Assembly: GCA_903772945.1 (NCBI GenBank) | Contig: CAICTM010000278.1 | Coordinates: 1 to 64,000 of the forward strand | DNA from: Seminavis robusta | Taxonomy: Eukaryota > Bacillariophyta > Bacillariophyceae > Naviculales > Naviculaceae | Length of the DNA: 64,000 nt | Direction of reading: 5' to 3' | In this document: one piece after another, positions 1-9,329 of the stretch | Layout: each line of letters opens with the position of its first letter | Numbering within the stretch: position 1 is the stretch's first letter | Program-made: the position numbers and the translations under genes | Notes under the pieces: model-generated | Seen by the model: only the letters and a program-made list of their open reading frames with translations | The model's database searches: none | What the model was told of the DNA's origin: nothing

Positions 1-1010
1 ATCCACCCACAACAGGAAATACAATAGGTGTCCAAACATCACCAACAACTAAACCCGTTGGTACAGAAACCCATCTTCAGAGATACCGTGGAGTCCCCAC
101 AATTGATAGAAACTCGACCCAAACCATGACGCCACTCAACTTCGAGGATACTTCTAGTATTGATACCTTTCCCCTGGCCACCTTTCACACAGACTCCTAC
201 AACCAGACACAACAACAACACCTGACTGGAGAGACTCAACACAATCATAAATCAACGATCCACAGAGCTCGCCACAACCAGAACCCTGCTGTCACCGAAA
301 AATTCTTCGAGCTACCAACTACCATTGGATAGCAGGACAACTCGAGCATCCCCTAACTCGAACCAACTATCATTGGGAAGTTCCGTGCCAAACCATCTAT
401 GTGCCTACTCCAACAGATATCGTCCCTTTGGATGACATCTCCATGAGCAGCCTAGACACATTGGTTTCCACTACAATGATGACTGACGATCATTCTTTGC
501 AAGACACCTTCAGCATTTCCACAATCTCCGACTTTAGTTTCGAAGAACACAACAACCCTGGCTTCACACACACCACACCACCTCACGATAATGCGATGGG
601 CACAACCGACATTGTCACTACTCCAATACACCCAGAACCTACAAATCTCTCCCTTACGGATGAGGTACACCGAATAGTGACAGGAACCAGCCAAAAGTTT
701 GTCCCCCACCCTCCTTTTGATGTCGTAGCTACAGATGCCTTCAAAGGCCTCAAACGTTTTGCTACCACAGTCCGCCTCAAAGAAGATTTCATCAACCAAC
801 AAAAACAACAACACGACAACTCAACCACCACATTACATCCAATTCTAGCTCTTCCATCATATCTGCACTACCAGTTGGTCTCAAAACCAACCTCAAACCC
901 ACCCGCTGTTGTGGAACAGCACAAGGCAGCCATGACTTGGAATTGTTCCTCAAAGGCACGAGGCAACAGAACTGTGGCTTGATGGGTTGTCTCTGTCAAT
1001 CCCAGTAAAT
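1..1010 (+). mobile_element. Degraded coding-like relic, family unassigned
   Basis: A stretch with patchy coding character but no intact gene. The most protein-like part (roughly 700-970) encodes a run containing FKGLKRFATTVRLKE, which reminds me of the region upstream of the reverse transcriptase in some algal retroelements. That resemblance is from memory and weak. The apparent open frames nearby start at non-ATG codons and are rich in Thr, His and Pro. I read it as an old, broken element fragment cut by the window edge. It could also be an unrelated dead gene. Confidence 0.3.
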
Positions 1011-1122
1011 TATATTTAGAATACTCACTTTTTGCTGCAATTGATAAAAACTGTCACTCAAACGATGATGTCATTCGATTCGGTTTTTTTCAGCGCTCGT
1101 CTCCTGTATCCCTTGCCTCAGT

Positions 1123-2420
1123 TTGGATCCTTATGATGAATACGGTACCTGGTACCAGTCAATCCAGCAATTGCAGCCGGCTATCGTAGAGTTCATCGAT
1201 CGGTGACAGTGGCAACAGTACCGAACACACTCAGGTTCAGCTTTGCTCGCTACACTTCGTTACCAGTACTTTGCATTGGATCCTTATGATGAATACATGC
1301 ACAACCGAATATTGTCAATCCAGCCATTGTAGCCAGCTATCGTAGAGTTCATCGATCGGTGACAGTGGCAACAGTACCGAACACACTCAGGTTCGACTTT
1401 ACTTGCTACACTCCATTACTGGTACCTTGCATTGGATCCTTATGACGAATACATGCACAACCGAACATTGTCAATCCAGCCATCGTAGCTAGCTACCGTA
1501 GAGTTCATGCATCGATTGGTACAGTGGCAACAGTACCGACACACTCAGTTCGCTTTGCTCGCTGCATCTCGGTTACCTCGCATTGGATTCTTATGACGAA
1601 TACATGCACAAAACCGATATTGTTAATCCAGCCATTGTAGCAGGCTACCGTACAGTTACATCGGCGACAGTGTCCAACAGTACCGAACACACTCAGGTTC
1701 CGCTTTGCTGGCTACACTCCGTTGCTGGTATCTTGCATTGGATCCTTATGACGAATACATGCACAACCGAACATTATGAATCCAGCCATTGTAGCCGGCT
1801 GCGGTATAGCTACATCGATGACAATGGCAACAGTACCGAAAGTTCGGCTTTGCTCGCTACGGTTACCGGTACTTCGCATTGGATCCTTATGATGAATAAA
1901 TGCACAACCGAATATTGTCAATCCAGCCATTGTAGCCAGTTACCGTAGAGTTACATCAATCGGTGACAGTGGCAACAGTACCGAACACACTCAGGTTCGG
2001 CTTTGCTCGCTGCACTCGGTTACCTCGCATTGGATTCTTATGACGAATACATGCACAAAACCGAATATTGTTAATCCAGCCATGTAGCAGGCTACCATAG
2101 AGTTACATCGATCCATGGCAGTGGCAACAGTACCAAACACACTCAGGTTCCGCTCTACTGGCTACACTTCGTTACCGGTACCTTGCATTGGATCCTTATG
2201 ACGAATACATGCACAACCGAACATTGTCAATCCAGCCATCGTAGCCAGCTATCGTAGAGTTCATCGATCGGTGACAGTGGCAACAGTACCGAACACACTC
2301 AGGTTCGACTTTGCTCACTGCAGTCGGTTACCTCGCATTGGATCCTTATGACGAATACAAGCACAACCGAATATTGTCAATCCAGCCATTGTAGCCAGCT
2401 GCCGTATAGCTAGTGGCAAC
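1123..2420. repeat. Nine-copy ~150-bp tandem repeat with higher-order structure
   Basis: The anchor TTGGATcCTTATGAyGAATA starts at 1123, 1276, 1432, 1583, 1738, 1879, 2030, 2188 and 2338, so periods are 153, 156, 151, 155, 141, 151, 158 and 150 bp. Each monomer continues with CAATCCAGCCAT, a TAGCC(A/G)GCTA segment, GACAGTGGCAACAGTACC and GAACACACTCAGGTTC. Monomers 4 and 7 share private variants (GGATTC, ACAAAACC, GTTAAT). Monomers 5 and 8 share GAACATT and a CTGGCTACAC variant. Monomers 6 and 9 share GAATATTGTC. This gives a three-monomer repeat of about 450 bp. Small open frames through the array change from unit to unit and are not genes. Confidence 0.9.
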
Positions 2421-3666
2421 AGTACTTGACTTGCACATACAGGAAAATGGGTACCAACACAGGAATCACCACCAAAACAGTAGGAAATAATAAGAAGGGA
2501 TGAATCCGGTAGGAGGATCCACTCTCTTGTGTGTTGTCGTGTGTCGTATGGCCTCCTCCTCCGGTTGACGACTGTTGCCATTCAATGACTTGACGACGAT
2601 TCCGATCATGCTGTTGGTAGGGCTGGTTAACAGTTTCCTCTGTCGCGGTAGCCTCTTCCTCTTGTAGCTGACAATCGTTCGTTTGAAAAGTACCGTACTC
2701 GACAACGGGAAATCCATCCGGAGGGATCGATCGTTCGAAAAGGACTCAACAATGATAGTTCGCCGGCCGTCGGCAGTGCAGCAGAGAAAACAACAAATAG
2801 ATATGAGTTTTGCTTTCTGTGCTGAACTGAAGAAAACCAGCGACTTACCCTTGCTTTTCAAATTGCACCAACTTGGCCGTCATGGGCCGAGAACTGACTG
2901 CCTTCCCGCGGTCCATAGGATTGAATGAGGGATGGCTTTCGCTTCTACACCGGAGACGACCGGCTTGAGTGAGGCTTGGATAACAGAGAATCAGAGGTGC
3001 GATCGATTGATTCGAATAATTAGAACAACTCACCTGTTGACGGTCAAGCTCGGATTTATCTCCTGTTTACCATAGGAATTCAATGAGGGAGAGAAGTCAG
3101 CGCTGTACCTTCAATTAACACTCTTGATAATAGGCTTACCTCGTACCGTACCTGTCGTTCGATCGATCGATTCAACTGAGGCCGATTGGAAAAGCACTCA
3201 CCATGCATTGTTGTCGGCCAAGCTTGGATTTACCTCCTGTTTACCATACGAATTCAATGAGGGAGAGAAGTCAGTGCAGCGCCTTCAATAATGGACTTTC
3301 GCTCGACTGAGGGACCATCGGTACGACTGTACTCAATCAGTTTATCTTTAACCTTAGTAACTTCAACGGTTCTTTTATCCACGAATTGATCTAAATCTTT
3401 CGAAAGGGAACTTGGTACTTAACGATACACATGACCGTTGATTCTGCAACTGAAGTGCGGGTACACTAATTTACACAGTAAACGCGAGCCAATCGATTTC
3501 AGAGTGCAACTGAGGGGGTAACCAAAAGGTGCGTCGTCTCATAGAGACGAAATTCGATTCGATCATCGACGAATTGTTGCAAAATTGATGCCGACAATCG
3601 AACACAAAAAATCACGCCGCCATGTCACAACACAAGATATCAGAAGATAGATCTTGAGCAGGCGCC
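2421..3666. other. Intergenic region with a duplicated ~75-bp segment
   Basis: No gene is supported. A segment containing GGATTTAyCTCCTGTTTACC and AATTCAATGAGGGAGAGAAG occurs at about 3042-3114 and again at 3214-3289, 173 bp apart in the same orientation. A 131-codon open frame on the minus strand at 2466-2861 has no recognisable features. The last ~150 bp lie upstream of the RBR ligase start and probably hold its promoter; I see no defined box. Confidence 0.6.
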
Positions 3667-5070
3667 ATGGCCAAGTCCAATAAGAAGGATGAAGTAATTG
3701 AGATTTTGGACAGCGACGACGAAGTCGCTTATGGTGCTCCTGTTGCGTCTGCTAGTGCTGCTGCTCCCAAGAGTGGCAATGCCTACAGTTTTCGTCGCCC
3801 TCGAAAAGGAGGCGACTGTTCCATCTGCTACTGCGACTACTCTCGTGACGAAGGAGTCTGCTTGAGAGGCTGTGGCCACGTGTCCTGCTGTCAGGACTGT
3901 TTTGTCCAGTACGTGCAGCAAAAGGCCAAAGACGGAGAAGTGCTGGCGACGCAAATGGTTTGTCCTTTTGTATCCAAAGACAGCAAACACAAAAAATGCA
4001 ACGCGCCATTGACCCAGGGAGATATTTTGGCGTGTTTGTCTGGCGAAGAAGATCAAGAGCGCTATCTACGGTTGAGTCTGAGCCGCGCCGTGGATCAAAA
4101 TGACAATTTGGGATGTTGTCCTACGGCTGGTTGTTCGTTTCAGTTTGAATTTGACGAGAATGATCGAAAATTGGACTGTCCGCTCTGCCATCAGACGTAC
4201 TGCCTGGTCTGCAAGGCGGGTCCGTGGCATGCGGGTGTCTCCTGTGAAGAATTTCAGCTTCAGCAAAAGGCAACTGGCACTGATGACGATGACGATGATG
4301 AGTTTCAAAAATTCGCATCTCAACAAAAACTCAAGCAGTGTCCCAAATGCCAATTCTGGGTGGAAAAGGCCAATGGCTGCGATGCCATGCATTGTCGCTG
4401 CAATCTCGTCTTTTGCTATCGATGTGGCGGTTGTCTCAAAGGAACGGCGCAAAAAAATGGGTTCAAAGAATGCAACTGTGGGTCTCATGTACACGGTTTG
4501 CTGCAGACTCACGAACGGGCTCCCATCAATCACAACAATATCGGGAATCACAATCCACGTGTTGCTGGCGCGCCTCCCGCCTTTGGGCAAGGAATGATGG
4601 TTGGTCCTCAGTTTGGTGGATTTCCTCCTATTCCTCCTCTTCCTCCTCTTCCCCCACTGCTGCCTCCGCCTCCCGACTTTGGTCCATTTGGGCAGGGCAT
4701 GATGCCTGATTTCGGCGGCCCGGGTGCATTTGGAGGGTTCCCTCCTCCCCTGCCTCCGCCTCCTCCACCTCCTCCCGACTTTGGTCCATTTGGACAAGGC
4801 ATGATGCCGGGTTTTGGCGGCCCTGGTGCATTTGGAGGGTTCCCTCCGGTTCCTCCGCCTCCTCCCAATGTTGCCCCTCATTTTGGCGCTCCGGGTGGGT
4901 TTGGAGGATTCCCTCCTCCTTTCCCTCCTCCTCCTCCCGACTTTGGTCCGTTTGGCCCCGGAATGCCTGGAATGCATGGAATGCAATTTCCAGGTCACGG
5001 TCAACGGCTCGGCGACGGAGCCAACAACCATCACAACAATATGCGAGAGCGACGTGACGGATATTACTAA
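3667..5070 (+). CDS. RBR (RING-IBR-RING) E3 ubiquitin ligase with Pro/Gly/Phe-rich tail
   Basis: 467 aa, single exon, start GCGCCATGG. RING1 spans about residues 51-111 (CSICYCDY, RGCGHVSCCQDC), IBR about 130-193 (CCPTAGCSF, CPLCHQTYCLVCKAGPWHAG) and RING2 about 225-271 (CPKCQFWVEKANGCDAMHC, FCYRCG). RBR ligases take ubiquitin from an E2 onto a RING2 cysteine before passing it to substrate. By alignment with parkin and HHARI this cysteine is Cys238 in NGCDAMHC. The +2 residue, His in parkin and HHARI, is Ala here, as it is non-His in RNF144. Residues 9-20 (EVIEILDSDDEV) match a SUMO-interacting motif with a CK2-like acidic flank. From ~residue 300 the tail repeats GPFGQGMMPxFGGPGAFGG and polyproline. 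Neighbours are unrelated. The family call is firm; substrate and SUMO link are inference. Confidence 0.93.
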   Translation: MAKSNKKDEVIEILDSDDEVAYGAPVASASAAAPKSGNAYSFRRPRKGGDCSICYCDYSRDEGVCLRGCGHVSCCQDCFVQYVQQKAKDGEVLATQMVCPFVSKDSKHKKCNAPLTQGDILACLSGEEDQERYLRLSLSRAVDQNDNLGCCPTAGCSFQFEFDENDRKLDCPLCHQTYCLVCKAGPWHAGVSCEEFQLQQKATGTDDDDDDEFQKFASQQKLKQCPKCQFWVEKANGCDAMHCRCNLVFCYRCGGCLKGTAQKNGFKECNCGSHVHGLLQTHERAPINHNNIGNHNPRVAGAPPAFGQGMMVGPQFGGFPPIPPLPPLPPLLPPPPDFGPFGQGMMPDFGGPGAFGGFPPPLPPPPPPPPDFGPFGQGMMPGFGGPGAFGGFPPVPPPPPNVAPHFGAPGGFGGFPPPFPPPPPDFGPFGPGMPGMHGMQFPGHGQRLGDGANNHHNNMRERRDGYY

Positions 5071-5839
5071 GTGAGCGGGAGAGATAGGTCCTTCCCATTC
5101 CCAGCGAGAGGCTTCGGGGACACATACATGGTAGCTGTAGCAACGGGAATCGAGCAAGGGAAGGACTACAGCAAACTAATATATTGAGACACGATATAGA
5201 GGGGATGAAATTATGCAGAACATCAAATCAAAGCGAAGAATAGCAATAAACAACATAACAAGGCTACCAGTCAGGATCAAAAGTACCCAGGCCCTCATGT
5301 GTTCATTCAAGAGTATCTTGTGCGCCTTGAATGGGCGACAGATTCATTCCCAGCGAGCGAGAGCCAATACATGCCTCGCATCTTGCTATTATAATCGAGT
5401 GGAGTTTGGATTCGTGTCTTGAAGCTCTTTTGGTGGGATGGACGGTTCTTCTCGGGATGCTTGCCGAGACGTCTTGCCCCTGTGCATTCAAGTCTGTGCG
5501 CTCATAATCGTTGGGACAGCACCGGCAAAAAATTTCGCGGCCGGACAACTACTAGCGTCACCAAACCTAGATCCATTATGGGTCCCACCGACAGCTAGCT
5601 CCTGGACCTGCTCACTTCGGGCCATGCGCCTGCTCCTAAAAATAAATGATCCATCTCCAGCCAGCAACTGCAAGCAGTCTCCACACCATGGCAAAGGCAC
5701 GTCCACCACCAACAAGTAACCGAAAGAGAACCACAAAGAAACTAAAGAATTGCACCCATCCCCAAACGATGAAGCAACCCCACCATGCAGATAATATAGC
5801 AACGGCCATCTTGGAGGCCAAATCACTCTTATTATGGAG
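5071..5839. other. Intergenic, between convergent genes
   Basis: 3' flanks of the RBR ligase and of the minus-strand ankyrin-type gene. A 93-codon open frame at 5438-5719 has an ATG but no recognisable domain, and opposing frames of similar length cover the same bases. I do not call a gene. Confidence 0.5.
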
Positions 5840-6922
5840 TCAGTCGCGCTGTTTCTTTCTTCTGGATGCAGCAGCAGTGGATACAGACTTTTTGTTGTGG
5901 TTCGTAGCAGTGGATTGTTGTTGTTGTGGTTGTTTTGAGGAGACAGCCTTTCGTTTCCGTTTGGTAATAGCACTAGCCCTGGCGGTGCCCCCTACAAAAC
6001 CGAGAATGTGCCACGCCAATGGTTTCATTTCTCGTTGTACCAAGCTGCCCAAGACACTGAGTATGAACCACTGTTTGGGTCTCATTTTGTTGGCTCTTTG
6101 TTTGCGATCCGTTTCGTCAAAGGGCGTCAATGAATCCTTATTAGTATTGTTGTTGTTGTCATGAAAATAGTGTAGCATGGAGAGATAAATGGCATTTCGC
6201 AGTCTGTGTTGAATCCATCGTTTGGTTTGATGCTGTAGGAATTGGAGTCGATCTTGACTGTTGGTATGTCGGATTGTTGCTGCTGCTGTGCCATTCACAT
6301 CATCCACTTGCCAATCATCTTGCGCCGTCTCGGTGGAAGATCCGTGATAGTGTTGAAACATTTCGGCGGGTGTTCGTTTGCCACTGCGAGGAGCATCGCG
6401 GAGCAATAAGGCTTCCGGGAAGGATTCCACCAGTGGCTTCAAAATTTCCATCCTTGCATTTCCCCAACAAGCCCAATGCAATGCCGTACGGGAATTGGCG
6501 GCGTGGGGTTGGAGTGAAAGAATGTGACGCAGTTTTTGGGGATACTGTCGTGACGAAAAGGCGAGCAACTTGGTGGTCAAGACAAACGCGTTGCGATCGC
6601 TGGTTCCACCCATTAATATCTCTGTCAACGCCGTTGTCTTGTCGCGACTCACTTGAAATACTTCTCGTTGCAATTGCAGTTGTTGTTCTTTGTCAGCCAT
6701 CAAATGATCGAAGCGACGATGCGCCAACTGGATCTGACCTTCTTGACACAACCACAACAGACTGCGCTGCAATACGGCTTCATTGTCCCCGTCGCTCTCT
6801 TCGCTGTCATCATCAAAGTCCTCATCATCCTCATCCTCGTCTTGTTCTTCCCATTCTTCTTCTTCTTCTTCGTCTTCCTCGTCAGCCTCGTGGACAGCTC
6901 TTTGTCTTTTTGATGGAGCCAT
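5840..6922 (-). CDS. Acidic ankyrin-type protein, probably nuclear
   Basis: 360 aa, single exon, ATG at 6922. Residues 12-48 are almost entirely Asp/Glu. The centre has an ankyrin-like element (SRTALHWACWGNARMEILK, then PLVESFPEALLLRDAPRSGK and TPAEMFQHYHG), a pattern I know from many diatom proteins in which one or two ankyrin repeats read 'alHwAc...l.lv..Fp.al...d..g.tPl'. The C-terminal 45 residues are basic and Gln/Asn/Ser-rich with KRKRK and RRKKQRD clusters, likely nuclear-localisation signals. No catalytic motif is visible. The acidic start and basic end suggest a chromatin or protein-interaction role, but that is inference. The gene lies 685 bp downstream of another minus-strand ankyrin gene, which is not obviously a paralogue. 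Confidence 0.75.
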   Translation of the reverse strand: MAPSKRQRAVHEADEEDEEEEEEWEEQDEDEDDEDFDDDSEESDGDNEAVLQRSLLWLCQEGQIQLAHRRFDHLMADKEQQLQLQREVFQVSRDKTTALTEILMGGTSDRNAFVLTTKLLAFSSRQYPQKLRHILSLQPHAANSRTALHWACWGNARMEILKPLVESFPEALLLRDAPRSGKRTPAEMFQHYHGSSTETAQDDWQVDDVNGTAAATIRHTNSQDRLQFLQHQTKRWIQHRLRNAIYLSMLHYFHDNNNNTNKDSLTPFDETDRKQRANKMRPKQWFILSVLGSLVQREMKPLAWHILGFVGGTARASAITKRKRKAVSSKQPQQQQSTATNHNKKSVSTAAASRRKKQRD

Positions 6923-7607
6923 GTTGCCTGTTGTGGTTTGGTCTTCTTCGATGTTTGGTGTTGTTTGCTTTCGTAAAAGCTGACAAAGCTGTTATGGTAC
7001 TGTACCGGTACGGACCGGTGCGGTGCGGTTCGGTAAGGGCGGCAATGTTACGGCTGCACTTTTCTGGAGGTCAACTTGTTCCAACACGGGCAGGGGCGCT
7101 ATTTACGGTATTAGTACTAGTGCGGAAGCCAAGGCAGGCTTCTAAAGGCAAAGAAGAGTTCTGGTGTGCTGACTGTGCTGTGAAGAGTCGATCTCCTGCT
7201 CGCTGTCTGTCAACCTGCAGGAGGCTAAGAAGTCGTAGTACATGTAGACGTGTAACTTGATCCAGCCTACTAGCTAGTATTACGAAATATCAATGCCCTA
7301 TCGTAATGCTTTGTTGGCACTGGGACGAGGAGGCACTGGGTTTCGCTCACCTCCACATTATTCAGTTCTACAGTACTGTAGATTTCAAGGGGGGTAATCT
7401 GCACGGCCTTGTCTTTGGTTGCAATCAACTCCTTTCTAGCTTTGTCATAATGTTGATACTGTACACTGTACCCTACGGTATGTACCCCCAGCCTCAAACT
7501 GTACCGTACCAAAAGAGGTGATGGGGATAGCTGGCTAGCCAGCTATTAGGGATTTTCACATGTTGCCAGGAACTCTTGAGCTTAGCACGAATGATATTGA
7601 TATCTTA
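6923..7607. other. Intergenic between two minus-strand ankyrin genes
   Basis: Probably the promoter region of the 5840-6922 gene. It contains a dense cluster at about 6995-7030 built from GTACCGGTAC and CGGTGCGGTGCGGTTCGG steps, and ACTGTACC/GTACAGT-type palindromes near 7375 and 7460. No gene is supported. Confidence 0.5.
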
Positions 7608-8867
7608 TTAGTGTCCTTGATCACGAGACCCGGGGCAGCCATTGTCGCACAGCCACTGGATCATTTCCCGTTTGTTTGTGTTCCTTCGACTTGCTCTGGC
7701 AGCTAGAAATGTAATTTCATCCCAAGGACAATGATTTTCATGAGCCCACTTTAAGATTTCCAAACGTCCATATATAGCAGCTCCACTACATGTCCGATCA
7801 CTCCATGGACAACCATTTTCACGAGCCCACTTGAGCACATCAAGGTGACCATATAGGGCAGCATTGTCACATGTCCGATCATCCCATGGACAACCATTTT
7901 CACGAGCCCACTTCAACATTTCCAAATCGCCAGCTACAGCAGCTCCAAAACATGTTGACTCATCCCATGGGCAACCATTTTCATGAGCCCACTTGAGTAT
8001 ATGAAAGTGACCCCAATGAGAAGCACGTTCACATGTCCGTGTACACCATGCCAACCCATTTTCACGAGCCCACTTTAGAATCTCCAATTGGCCACCTGCA
8101 GCAGCTCCAGCACATGTCAACTCATTACATGGGCAACCATTTTCAAGTGCCCACTGCAAGACTTCCAAATGACCATTTCTAGCAGCATAGTGACATGTCA
8201 ACTCATCCCATGGACAACCATTTGCACGAGCCCACTTTAGAATTTCCAAATGACCACCGGAGGCAGCATGGAAGCATGTATATGCATCCCATGGACAACC
8301 ATTTGCATGCAACCACTTTAGAAGTTCGAAATGTTCACCAGAGGCAGCACATGCACATGTCCATCTACTCCATGGACAGTCATCCTCTCTTAACCATTGG
8401 AGCATTTCCAAATGTCCACTTTTAGCAGCAGAGGAACATGTTTGTTGATTCCATGCAAATCCTTGTTGGCGTGCCCACTGCATGACAGTAACATTTCCAA
8501 CTGTGGCAATTACATTGCAAACATGCATGCGATGGGGCCTTTTGTGGCTGGAATTGTCCCCGAGCCAGTATTCTGCACGCAGCTGGTTGCAGAATGTTTC
8601 GCTGTAAAGAGTATGGGTGCTTTTTGCTGCAGAGTGACTGTGAGAATCTGGGCTACTATCCTTTATCTTTCTTGGCTTATTCTTTAGTTCCATTTTGCAG
8701 TAGTCTTTGTAGACTCGATTCATCTTCTTGTTGACGGCTCCTACAAAGGCATACTGTCCAACACCAACAAAGGGTAGAATCTGGCCACTCCACACCAAAT
8801 CGTCAGCAAACAGAAGAGGACACTCTCCAGTACCTTTAGTATCATTAGTGACAGCACAAGTATGCAT
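7608..8867 (-). CDS. Ankyrin-repeat protein with ten 27-residue repeats and an F-box-like N-terminus
   Basis: 419 aa, single exon, ATG at 8867. From about residue 134 to 410 there are ten near-identical units of the form NGCPWDxxTCxxAAxxGHLEILKWARE. Each is 27 residues, shorter than the canonical 33-residue ankyrin unit. This Cys-Pro-Trp subtype is common in diatoms, other stramenopiles and giant viruses. Only the last unit departs from the length. The N-terminus (ILPFVGVGQYAFVGAVNKKM) resembles the degenerate F-box found before such repeats. Such proteins usually bind other proteins, perhaps as ubiquitin-ligase adaptors; that role is inferred. The high DNA similarity among units suggests ongoing unit exchange. 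Residues 60-90 are a Ser/His/Lys-rich linker. Confidence 0.88.
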   Translation of the reverse strand: MHTCAVTNDTKGTGECPLLFADDLVWSGQILPFVGVGQYAFVGAVNKKMNRVYKDYCKMELKNKPRKIKDSSPDSHSHSAAKSTHTLYSETFCNQLRAEYWLGDNSSHKRPHRMHVCNVIATVGNVTVMQWARQQGFAWNQQTCSSAAKSGHLEMLQWLREDDCPWSRWTCACAASGEHFELLKWLHANGCPWDAYTCFHAASGGHLEILKWARANGCPWDELTCHYAARNGHLEVLQWALENGCPCNELTCAGAAAGGQLEILKWARENGLAWCTRTCERASHWGHFHILKWAHENGCPWDESTCFGAAVAGDLEMLKWARENGCPWDDRTCDNAALYGHLDVLKWARENGCPWSDRTCSGAAIYGRLEILKWAHENHCPWDEITFLAARASRRNTNKREMIQWLCDNGCPGSRDQGH

Positions 8868-9329
8868 GGTGTGATTGTGGTTGCTGTGTTGTTAACGCGG
8901 CTGTCCTTTGGATTAATTTTAAAAACCCACGTTCTAACATGTATTATAACGATGTTCAATTGATCGATAATGCACATGCTGAAGGAAGCAGCCTATTTGC
9001 GACCTCCAGCAGCAAGTTCGCCGTACCCATGCATCGATCACTAGCTGCTGCCATGGATTTGCCTACATACATGTAGAACGTTCTCATCATGACCACGTTC
9101 CATGGCTTCCTGTTTGTGGTTTTGCCGACGAGCCCGCCAAGCCCGTTATCCCTAGCTCTAAGTAGGAGCTGGTACCATAACCTTTTCGAGGCATTGGATT
9201 TTGGATGATCCTCCATCCTGTCCCCCATCGACCCTCGATCATCAAACTCAGAGATCTGCTGTGCGGTGGTAACCTTTCATACCCCTTCCATAGCTATTGA
9301 TATTTGCTGTATAGATAGATACCTATCCA
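8868..9329. other. Divergent intergenic region (bidirectional promoter candidate)
   Basis: This 462-bp gap separates the 5' ends of the minus-strand ankyrin gene and the plus-strand uL4m gene, so both promoters should lie here. I see no clear TATA box or other defined element. A 90-codon minus-strand frame inside it has no recognisable features. Confidence 0.5.

Noticed and set aside
1583-1948. 121-codon frame inside the tandem repeat array
   Set aside because: It is an accident of three monomers in a row; other monomers break the frame.
1123-2420. CRISPR-like array
   Set aside because: Regular spacing, but the whole ~150-bp unit repeats, with no short repeat/unique spacer pattern, and the setting is eukaryotic.
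4066-5157. 363-codon minus-strand frame over the RBR ligase and further frames over its Pro/Gly tail
   Set aside because: Antisense of zinc-finger and polyproline coding; Arg-rich with no domain. The plus-strand domains are clear.
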